This document shows positions 1 through 5,689 of a stretch of 6,620 bases of DNA, in pieces. Under the pieces are notes generated by a model, which saw nothing but the letters and a program-made list of their open reading frames with translations, was not told where the DNA came from and searched no databases. Source of the DNA: Elusimicrobiota bacterium (GTDB taxonomy: Bacteria > Elusimicrobiota > Elusimicrobia > 2-02-FULL-39-32); contig JAHFCA010000085.1 of assembly GCA_023249715.1 (NCBI GenBank), forward strand, positions 1 through 6,620. The letters run 5' to 3'. The translations under genes and the position numbers were made by a program. The first letter of the stretch is position 1; each line of letters starts with the position of its first letter.

Positions 1-159
1 AAGTTGGTATTCCGGATAGTTTGTGTGGAATGTGCTCTCAATTCTGCTTTGCGCCAAATTTAAGAGAACTTGAATTTTTAAAGTGGCGAAGAGGAGAAAT
101 CCAACAAAGAGTATTCCAAGAACAGAAGCAAAAAATTTTAGATTAAAAAGAGTTCTCAT
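1..159 (-). CDS. N-terminus of an unrecognised membrane-anchored protein (partial)
   Basis: An open frame starts with ATG at 159 and runs without a stop for 53 codons to the left edge, where it is cut. The visible protein has a short basic N-terminus (R2, K8). A hydrophobic segment at about residues 9-27 (FFASVLGILFVGFLLFATL) has no cleavage site I can recognise, so it is probably a signal anchor or first membrane helix. An amphipathic stretch follows (about 28-53, ending NYPEYQL). This short-anchor layout occurs in AsmA-like and other envelope proteins, but too little is visible to assign a family. The start lies 45 bp after the clpC stop. A weak purine-rich GAGAG sits 11 nt upstream of the ATG. 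A TATACT hexamer lies at 185-190 without a matching -35, so readthrough from clpC is as likely as a separate promoter. I am moderately sure this is a real gene because of the frame, the membrane segment and the position, and I do not know its function. Confidence 0.6.
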   Translation of the reverse strand, partial: MRTLFNLKFFASVLGILFVGFLLFATLKIQVLLNLAQSRIESTFHTNYPEYQL

Positions 160-204
160 TTATATATCTACTCTCAGTAAGAATAGTATATAAAATTATT
201 CGGG

Positions 205-2691
205 CTAGCTCTTTATTTTTGGGAGAGGCGCGGCGGAAAAAGCAATTTTCTTTAAATCTTTGTCGTAATCAACATAGATTAAAGTGGGATTTTCTTGTGT
301 CCCAGCGGTAACTTTGCGGGATAAAATCTCTTCCGCCATCGGGTCTTCCACAAAACGCTGGATGGTTCGGGCTAAGGGGCGCGCCCCGTTCTTGGGATCG
401 AACCCGTTTTCTAATATAAAATCTTTAGCGCTTTGAGAAAAATCTACTTTGTAACCTTGGCCTTTTAATTTTGAATCGACTCTCGAAACCATGAGCTCTA
501 AAATATGGGTCATATTCGCTAAAGAAAGAGGGTGAAATACAATAATTTCGTCCAGGCGGTTTAAAAATTCCGGGTTAAATACTTTTTTCACTTCCTCCAT
601 GACGCGTTCCTTCATGTCCGAGTAATCTTTGGCGGACGTGTCTTGCTCTGCCACAAACCCTAGGGATTTCCCTTGGGAAATAAGCCTGGCTCCCACATTG
701 GAAGTCATAATGACAACGGTATTCTTAAAATTAACTTTGTGGCCTAAGTTGTCTGTTAAAATGCCGTCATCCATAATCTGCAGCAGAATATTGAATACGT
801 CTGGGTGAGCCTTTTCAATTTCGTCCAGCAAAACGACGGAATAAGGTTTTCTGCGGACTTCTTCCGTAAGTTGTCCCCCTTCTTCAAATCCCACATATCC
901 CGGAGGGGCTCCAATAAGGCGAGAGACAGAAAATTTTTCCATATATTCAGACATATCGATGCGAATAAGAGCTTCTTCATCCCCAAACATAAATTCGGCG
1001 AGGGCTCTAGCCAGTTCTGTTTTTCCCACTCCGGAAGGGCCCAAGAAAATAAAGGAGCCAATGGGTCTTTTGGGATTCTTTAAACCGGTGCGGGATCTAC
1101 GAATCGCCTGCGCGGTAATAGAAACACCTTCATCTTGACCAATGATACGCTTATGAATTTCTTCTTCCATGTGAAGAAGTTTTTCCGATTCTTTTTCGGT
1201 TAAACGGTTCACCGGAATGCCAGTCCATTTAGAAACAATGGTGGCAATATCTTCTTCGGTAATAGAAGGAACGGAGCTTTCTCTTTTTTCTCTCCATTTT
1301 TTCTTCGCTTCTTCCAAGGCTTTTCTCAGTTCTTTTTCTTTGTCTCGGAGTCTGGCCGCTTTTTCGTACTCTTGAGAAGCAATGGCATGATCCTTGTCTT
1401 TAGAAAGGATTTCAATATTCCCTTCTTTTTCCTTTAAATCAGGAGGGAGCTGGGTGGATTGCATACGGGCTCGAGATCCAGCTTCGTCAATTAAATCAAT
1501 CGCTTTATCCGGCAGGAAACGGTCGGTAATGTAACGCTCGGACATCTCTGCTGCCGCAATTAAAGCGGGATCGCTATACTTTACTTTATGATGAGTTTCG
1601 TACCGTTCTTTTAAACCGCTTAAAATTTGAATTGTCTCTTCTATGGAAGGAGGATCCACATTGATGGGCTGGAAACGGCGTTCTAAAGCTGCGTCGTGTT
1701 CAATATATTTTCTATATTCATCTAATGTGGTCGCTCCAATGCATTGAAGCTCCCCGCGGGCTAAAGCCGGTTTCAACATATTAGAAGCATCAATAGCGCC
1801 TTCAGCAGCTCCGGCTCCGATAACGGTATGCAGTTCATCCACAAACAAAATAATGGAGTTCTTTGCTTTGCGGATTTCCTCCATAATATTTTTCAATCGT
1901 TGCTCAAATTCTCCGCGGTATTTAGTCCCGGCCACAACGGCGGCTAAGTCTAAAGTCATGACTCTTTTGCCTGCTAAAATTTCTGGCACATCGTTTGAAG
2001 AGATTCTTTGGGCTAGACCTTCTACAATGGCGGTTTTGCCGACACCGGGATCTCCAATTAAAACGGGATTATTCTTTGTTCTGCGGGAAAGTATTTGGAT
2101 AAGTCGTTCAATTTCATCTTCCCGGCCAATGACGGGATCTAATTTTGTTTCTCGGGCTAGTTGGGTGAGGTCTCTGCCAAATTCATCTAAGGTTGGAGTT
2201 TTAGATTTAATGGGAGCGCCTCCTCGAGCAGTTTGGGAGGTATGCGGGCGCGGCGTTTCCCCTAGCAGGGAAATGACTTCTTCTCTTACCACATCTAAAC
2301 GGCAGCCTAAATTTTCTAAAACCCGGGCGGCTACCCCTTCTTCTTCCCGAATTAAACCTAAAAGCAGATGTTCGGTTCCCACATAGTTGTGGGCCATGCT
2401 TTGGGCTTCTTCTACCGCTAATTCTAAAACTTTTTTAGCCCTGGGAGTAAACGGAATTTCCCCTAAGAGCATCACGTTGTCTCCGGTTCCGACAATTTTT
2501 TCGATTTCAGAGCGAACGCGCCTTAAATCCACGCCTAAATTAGAAAGAACTTGGGCCGCCACTCCTTCTCCCAAGGCAATTAGCCCTAAAAGAATGTGTT
2601 CTGTTCCCACATAATCGTGATTCAGCCTTTTCGCCTCTTCTTGGGCGATGAGAATGACTCGCTGGGCCCGTTCTGTAAACCTATTTGACAT
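205..2691 (-). CDS. clpC: ATP-dependent Clp protease ATP-binding subunit ClpC (AAA+ unfoldase)
   Basis: A complete 828-residue class I Hsp100/Clp ATPase. It unfolds proteins in the cytoplasm and feeds them to ClpP. Two Clp-N repeats (about 1-70 and 78-145) each carry YVGTEH(I/L)LLGLI. AAA domain 1 has Walker A GDPGVGKT (213-220), pore loop KYRGEFE (257-263), Walker B ILFVDE (281-286) and arginine-finger region LERRF (336-340). A charged UVR/middle segment (about 435-470) includes EYEKAARLRDKEKELRK. AAA domain 2 has Walker A GPSGVGKT (551-558), pore loop GYVGFEEGG (598-606), Walker B VVLLDEIEKAH (619-629), sensor 1 TSN (663-665) and sensor 2 GAR (769-771). LGF at 677-679 sits where ClpP-binding Clp ATPases carry their (I/L/V)GF loop, so pairing with ClpP is expected. 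The single UVR-containing middle region and the 828-residue length favour ClpC over ClpA or ClpB. The ATG at 2691 has AAGGA six bases upstream and its own promoter. No ctsR, mcsA, mcsB or clpP lies in the window. All catalytic motifs are intact. Confidence 0.97.
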   Translation of the reverse strand: MSNRFTERAQRVILIAQEEAKRLNHDYVGTEHILLGLIALGEGVAAQVLSNLGVDLRRVRSEIEKIVGTGDNVMLLGEIPFTPRAKKVLELAVEEAQSMAHNYVGTEHLLLGLIREEEGVAARVLENLGCRLDVVREEVISLLGETPRPHTSQTARGGAPIKSKTPTLDEFGRDLTQLARETKLDPVIGREDEIERLIQILSRRTKNNPVLIGDPGVGKTAIVEGLAQRISSNDVPEILAGKRVMTLDLAAVVAGTKYRGEFEQRLKNIMEEIRKAKNSIILFVDELHTVIGAGAAEGAIDASNMLKPALARGELQCIGATTLDEYRKYIEHDAALERRFQPINVDPPSIEETIQILSGLKERYETHHKVKYSDPALIAAAEMSERYITDRFLPDKAIDLIDEAGSRARMQSTQLPPDLKEKEGNIEILSKDKDHAIASQEYEKAARLRDKEKELRKALEEAKKKWREKRESSVPSITEEDIATIVSKWTGIPVNRLTEKESEKLLHMEEEIHKRIIGQDEGVSITAQAIRRSRTGLKNPKRPIGSFIFLGPSGVGKTELARALAEFMFGDEEALIRIDMSEYMEKFSVSRLIGAPPGYVGFEEGGQLTEEVRRKPYSVVLLDEIEKAHPDVFNILLQIMDDGILTDNLGHKVNFKNTVVIMTSNVGARLISQGKSLGFVAEQDTSAKDYSDMKERVMEEVKKVFNPEFLNRLDEIIVFHPLSLANMTHILELMVSRVDSKLKGQGYKVDFSQSAKDFILENGFDPKNGARPLARTIQRFVEDPMAEEILSRKVTAGTQENPTLIYVDYDKDLKKIAFSAAPLPKIKS

Positions 2692-2697
2692 AAATTT

Positions 2698-2702
2698 TCC
2701 TT
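2698..2702 (-). promoter_or_regulatory. Ribosome binding site of clpC
   Basis: AAGGA on the minus strand, six bases before the clpC ATG at 2691. It supports that ATG as the true start. It is the clearest Shine-Dalgarno sequence in the window; the permease and ilvE starts lack an obvious one. Confidence 0.75.
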
Positions 2703-2724
2703 AATAAAGTTTCTGACAAAGTGA

Positions 2725-2753
2725 AGTATAGCATGAAAACAAATCTCTGTCTA
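2725..2753 (-). promoter_or_regulatory. Sigma-70-type promoter of clpC with extended -10
   Basis: Minus strand: -35 hexamer TAGACA (2748-2753, five of six matches to TTGACA), a 17 bp spacer, then -10 hexamer TATACT (2725-2730, five of six matches to TATAAT). A TG placed one base before the -10 gives the extended form TGCTATACT. Transcription would begin near 2717, leaving a leader of about 25 nt before the clpC ATG. I see neither a CtsR-type direct repeat nor a CIRCE inverted repeat around it, so no classical heat-shock repressor site is visible. The position between the ilvE hairpin and clpC makes sense for a stand-alone clpC unit. The match to consensus is direct; promoter activity is inferred. 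Confidence 0.7.
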
Positions 2754-2771
2754 GATAGAAATTGTAGGGAT

Positions 2772-2805
2772 AAGTAGGTAAGAGACAGCGCTGTCTCTTC
2801 TACTT
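2772..2805. repeat. Inverted repeat after ilvE; possible transcription terminator or REP-like element
   Basis: The centre is a perfect 20 bp palindrome (2780-2799, half-site AAGAGACAGC). A further six pairs form between 2772-2777 (AAGTAG) and 2800-2805 (CTACTT), with only a 2-base bulge at 2778-2779. Read from the minus strand the hairpin begins two bases after the ilvE stop codon, which is where a terminator would lie. No clear run of T follows it on that strand (ATCCCTACAATTT), so it is not a textbook intrinsic terminator. It could stop or attenuate transcription, protect the 3' end of the mRNA, or simply be an inserted repeat. Its core GACAGCGC/GCGCTGTC recurs in the palindrome at 5662-5689. 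Confidence 0.7.
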
Positions 2806-2807
2806 GC

Positions 2808-3680
2808 TTAATAAATAGGGGTGCCGTCTTTTTGAGTTAAAGCTCGGAATTCTTGAATGAGTTGCTGGGTGATAGGGCCTGGTTTTCCATTCCCAATGAT
2901 GCGGTCATCGACTTTGGTGACTGGAATAACTTCTGCCGCGGTGCCGGTTAAAAAAACTTCGTCCGCGGTATAAATATTGTAGGGAGTAAAGAGTTCTTCC
3001 CGCACTTCAATTTTAAGTTTATTCTTGGCTAAATCCATGACCGTTCCCCGCGTAATTCCATCTAAGGCTCCCGCCCAGCAGGGAGGGGTGATTAATTTCT
3101 GATTGAGGACAATAAAAATATTGTCTCCCGTGCATTCCGCCACGTACCCATCTTTGTTGAGCATAATCGCTTCGGGAGCGTGAGCGCGGTTGGCCTCAAT
3201 CTTAGCCATGATATTGTTTAAATAATTCAAAGATTTTATACAAGGGTTCACCGCTTCCGATATGTTTCGCTTCGTTGCCACAGTCACTAAATCGAGCCCC
3301 TTACTATAGAGTTCCTCCGGATAGAGAGTAATTTTGCCGGCGATAATAAACAGGCAAGGGGTGGGGCACTTGCGGGGGTCCAATCCTAAATCTCCTTCGC
3401 CCCGTGTGACCACTAAACGAATATAGGCGTCTTTTAACTCATTTTCCCTTAAGGTTTGGAGAACCGCTTTTTCTAATTCTTCTTTTTTTAAAGGGATCTG
3501 GAGGGTAATGGCTCTGGCTGAATGGTAAAGACGGTTGAGATGTTCTGTTAATTTGAAAACTTTTCCATTGTAGGCCCGAATGCCCTCAAAAACCCCGTCC
3601 CCATAGAGAAGTCCATGGTCAAAAACAGAAATTTTGGCGTTCTCTCTGTCATAAAATTTTCCATCGATGTAAATTTTCAT
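2808..3680 (-). CDS. ilvE: Branched-chain amino acid aminotransferase (PLP class IV fold)
   Basis: A complete 290-residue class IV (fold type IV) PLP aminotransferase. By family it interconverts leucine, isoleucine and valine with their 2-oxo acids using glutamate/2-oxoglutarate in the cytoplasm. The N-terminus has VFDHGLLYGDGVFEGIRAY (19-37). R50 in LTEHLNRLYHSA fits the PLP-phosphate arginine. RLVVTRGEGDLGLDPRKCP (88-106) is typical of the archaeal/bacterial branch of the family. K149 in IKSLNYLNN is the PLP Schiff-base lysine, E182 lies in AECTGDNIFIV, and LTGTAAEVIPV (244-254) forms part of the cofactor pocket. Length is normal. The ATG at 3680 is well supported by alignment to the usual MKIYIDGKF start, although no good Shine-Dalgarno precedes it. 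The gene begins 18 bp after the lolD stop, which suggests co-transcription. A TATAAT at 3698-3703 overlaps that stop but lacks a good -35. D-amino acid aminotransferase or aminodeoxychorismate lyase are less likely, given KSLNYLNN and the GDLGLDPRKCP segment. Confidence 0.93.
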   Translation of the reverse strand: MKIYIDGKFYDRENAKISVFDHGLLYGDGVFEGIRAYNGKVFKLTEHLNRLYHSARAITLQIPLKKEELEKAVLQTLRENELKDAYIRLVVTRGEGDLGLDPRKCPTPCLFIIAGKITLYPEELYSKGLDLVTVATKRNISEAVNPCIKSLNYLNNIMAKIEANRAHAPEAIMLNKDGYVAECTGDNIFIVLNQKLITPPCWAGALDGITRGTVMDLAKNKLKIEVREELFTPYNIYTADEVFLTGTAAEVIPVTKVDDRIIGNGKPGPITQQLIQEFRALTQKDGTPIY

Positions 3681-3698
3681 TTTAAGGCGCGCTTTGAA

Positions 3699-4439
3699 TT
3701 ATACAATTTTTCCATCTACAATTTTTAAGATTCTGTCGGCATTTTTTGCGATTTCCGGGTTGTGTGTGGCTACTAAAACGGTAGACCCTTGAGCTCTTGC
3801 GATTCTCCAAATAAGATCTCGTATTTCCTCCCCTCGTTCCAAATCCAAATTGCCGGTGGGTTCATCGCAGATGAGGAGCGAGGGTTTAGAGACCATGGCC
3901 CGCGCCAGAGCGGCCCTTTGCTGTTCCCCGCCCGATACTTGAGAAGTAAAGTGAGTCATCCTCTCTTTTAAACCTACCGCCACCAAAAGTTCCGCGGCTA
4001 AATCTTTGGCATGCTTTTCTTTAAATCCCTGAATGCGTAAGGGTAAAGAAACATTTTCTAGAAGAGTAAAATCGGGAAGAAGATAGTGAAATTGAAATAA
4101 AAATCCGATATATTTATTTCTTAAATTGTCTTTTTCGGTCTCTTTCATTTTCTCAACATTCCAGCCAAGCAGGGTGAGTTCGCCGCTGCTGGGATTATCC
4201 ATAAGACCTAAAATATGTAAAAGGGTAGATTTGCCTGCTCCGGAAGGCCCCACAATCGCTATAATTTCCCCCATTTTAATTTTAAAGTCAATGCCTTTTA
4301 ATACGTCTAAATTTTTTCCGCCTTGAGAGTAAACTTTTTGAATCTTTTCCCCAAAAAGGGCGTATTCGGGGCTGGTTTTTTTGGCTTCTAAAATTTTTCC
4401 TCCCGCGCGCGTTTTAATTTCATCCATAGCGAATGGCAT
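3699..4439 (-). CDS. lolD: Lipoprotein-releasing ABC transporter ATP-binding protein LolD
   Basis: A complete 246-residue ABC ATPase of the LolD/MacB group. It powers extraction of lipoproteins from the inner membrane for delivery to LolA. Visible motifs: Walker A GPSGAGKS (64-71), Q-loop Q116 in FLFQFHYLLPDFT, signature VSGGEQQRAALARA (168-181), Walker B LLICDEP (188-194) with catalytic E193, D-loop NLD (197-199) and H-loop H226 in VATHNPE. The FQFHYLLPDFT and EPTGNLD forms are characteristic of this group. About 25 extra residues precede the nucleotide-binding fold, giving a slightly longer N-terminus than usual. The ATG at 4439 overlaps the permease gene by 20 bp; the next in-frame ATG (M5, at 4427) would overlap by 8 bp and is equally possible. 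Neither has a clear Shine-Dalgarno, so translational coupling to the permease is likely. Adjacency to a LolC/E permease supports LolD over MacB or FtsE. Confidence 0.92.
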   Translation of the reverse strand: MPFAMDEIKTRAGGKILEAKKTSPEYALFGEKIQKVYSQGGKNLDVLKGIDFKIKMGEIIAIVGPSGAGKSTLLHILGLMDNPSSGELTLLGWNVEKMKETEKDNLRNKYIGFLFQFHYLLPDFTLLENVSLPLRIQGFKEKHAKDLAAELLVAVGLKERMTHFTSQVSGGEQQRAALARAMVSKPSLLICDEPTGNLDLERGEEIRDLIWRIARAQGSTVLVATHNPEIAKNADRILKIVDGKIV

Positions 4440-5652
4440 CCACGGGGTTTATTTTTGCGGCTCGGCTGGCAGGGTAAATACTGGAAATGACCGTAATAAG
4501 GATGGAGGCAACTAAAACAATGGAAATATCTAACGCGGAAATTTTTATGGGAAGGGTATCAATATAGTAAACATCTTGCGGTAACTTTATCCAGCCGGTT
4601 TTCCCTAAAATAATACAGGCGATGACGCCTAAAAATGTTCCTAAAAAAGTTCCGGTAAAACCCAAAATCATCCCCGCGTTTAAAAAGATTCTGCGGATAG
4701 AGAGCTGGCTGGCGCCCAGCGCTTTAAGAATTCCAATCTCTTTGGTTTTCTCTATCGACATTAAAATTAAATTGGAAATAATGGTAAAGGAAGCTACCAA
4801 CACAATCATGGTTAAGATAATCGCCATGACTGCTTTTTCTAGTTTTAGAGCTTCAAATAGATTTCGGTTCATCGATTGCCAGGACCGGGCCCAAAATTTG
4901 GGGCCAGCCACTTCCGCTATTTTTTTGGCAATAGTGTCTGCATTTTCTAAATCGTCTGTGCGAATTCCTAACCCAAAACTTCCCGCTGGACCCAATAAAT
5001 TTTCCGCAGTATGAATAGAAGTAATGGCCATATTGGCGTCATACTCATACATCCCAGATTGAAAAATTCCTCCCACTTCATAGCGGACTATTTTGGGCAT
5101 GGAACCTAAGGCGCCCAGAGGCGCGCTTTCCGACGAAGAAAAAGCTAAAATTTCGCTGCCAAGATTGACTGCCAAATTCCGGGCTAACTCTTTTCCCAAA
5201 ATAATACGAGGAGGAATGGTTTCATTCACTTCTAAAGATTTCCAACTCCCGGAAATTAGACTTTTTTCTACCTGAGTCACTTTGAATTCTAAATCCGGAA
5301 CAATGCCTCTAAAAACGACTCCTTGCGTCATTCGGTTTGATTTTAGGAGTACTTGTCCTAAGGCAAAAGGAGAGCTGGCCACCACTCCTTTTACATTTTT
5401 AATTTGGTCTTGCATGGAGGGTAAAGTAAGAGGGGATATTTTTTCATTGAGCAAGAGCAGGATATGGGGTTGAATGCCTAGAGTTTTTTCCTGGATGTCG
5501 GACTTAAAACCGTTCATGACGGAAAGAGTAATAATAAGAGCGGCCACACCTAAAGTAACCCCTCCAATCGCAATCAAGGTGGTAACAAAAGCAAAAATGC
5601 CGTGCCGGGTCGCTTTTAAATAGCGCAGAGCAATGGCCAGTTCAAAACTCAT
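4420..5652 (-). CDS. lolC: Lipoprotein-releasing system transmembrane protein, LolC/LolE family
   Basis: A complete 410-residue type VII ABC permease (FtsX/MacB fold) of the inner membrane. Four transmembrane helices are visible: about 19-46, 274-299, 322-350 and 372-394. The large domain between the first two (about 47-270) is the periplasmic MacB-type core that handles the lipoprotein. TLGVAALIITLSVMNGF near the first helix is a hallmark of LolC/LolE. The cytoplasmic coupling segment EKTKEIGILKALGAS (301-315) contacts the ATPase, and the C-terminus PASRAAKINPVDAIRYG is typical. The length matches LolC/E. Only one such permease gene is seen beside lolD, with no second copy in the window, so a homodimeric 'LolF' arrangement is plausible; the symbol lolC is therefore a family label. 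The ATG at 5652 lacks a Shine-Dalgarno: a 28 bp palindrome ends 9 bp upstream and occupies the place where one would lie. The gene lies 21 bp downstream of lysS. Confidence 0.93.
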   Translation of the reverse strand: MSFELAIALRYLKATRHGIFAFVTTLIAIGGVTLGVAALIITLSVMNGFKSDIQEKTLGIQPHILLLLNEKISPLTLPSMQDQIKNVKGVVASSPFALGQVLLKSNRMTQGVVFRGIVPDLEFKVTQVEKSLISGSWKSLEVNETIPPRIILGKELARNLAVNLGSEILAFSSSESAPLGALGSMPKIVRYEVGGIFQSGMYEYDANMAITSIHTAENLLGPAGSFGLGIRTDDLENADTIAKKIAEVAGPKFWARSWQSMNRNLFEALKLEKAVMAIILTMIVLVASFTIISNLILMSIEKTKEIGILKALGASQLSIRRIFLNAGMILGFTGTFLGTFLGVIACIILGKTGWIKLPQDVYYIDTLPIKISALDISIVLVASILITVISSIYPASRAAKINPVDAIRYG

Positions 5653-5661
5653 AATTGTATG

Positions 5662-5689
5662 GGGGACAGCGCCCTAGGGCGCTGTCCCC
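5662..5689. repeat. Perfect 28 bp palindrome spanning the lysS stop codon
   Basis: Half-site GGGGACAGCGCCCT followed by its exact reverse complement, with no mismatch. In RNA it folds as a 12 bp stem with a CUAG loop, and that loop contains the lysS stop codon UAG (5674-5676). It ends 9 bp before the permease ATG at 5652. No T-run follows on the minus strand, so it is unlikely to be an efficient intrinsic terminator inside this operon. It encodes the last four residues of LysS (GTAP). Its GACAGCGC/GCGCTGTC core recurs in the inverted repeat at 2772-2805. It may be a REP/MITE-like insertion, an RNA-processing or mRNA-stability hairpin, or a modulator of permease translation. Confidence 0.9.

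Noticed and set aside
185..190. TATACT hexamer upstream of the left-edge gene as a promoter
   Set aside because: The -10-like match is good, but no -35-like hexamer occurs at 16-18 bp spacing (AAGAGC at 17), and the region is A+T-rich, so chance is likely.
756..1083. Overlapping open frames on both strands inside the second AAA domain of clpC
   Set aside because: They are alternative-frame readings of conserved Walker A/B coding sequence, with no ribosome binding site or family resemblance.
1853..2614. Long open frames on the plus strand opposite the 5' part of clpC (1853-2386 and 2387-2614)
   Set aside because: They lie wholly inside the strongly conserved clpC gene, read as low-complexity serine-rich protein without recognisable motifs, and mirror the codon pattern of clpC.
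3698..3703. TATAAT at the lolD stop codon as an ilvE promoter
   Set aside because: It is a perfect -10 hexamer but has no acceptable -35 at normal spacing (AAAAAT at 17; TTGTAG only 12 bp away). Co-transcription with lolD across an 18 bp gap is simpler.
4622..5473. Plus-strand open frames opposite the permease gene
   Set aside because: They are antisense to a well-supported membrane protein gene and have no recognisable domains.
5662..5689. The lysS palindrome as an intrinsic terminator
   Set aside because: The stem is strong, but no T-run follows on the minus strand and the permease ATG comes 9 bp later, so termination here would isolate the lol genes without a visible promoter.
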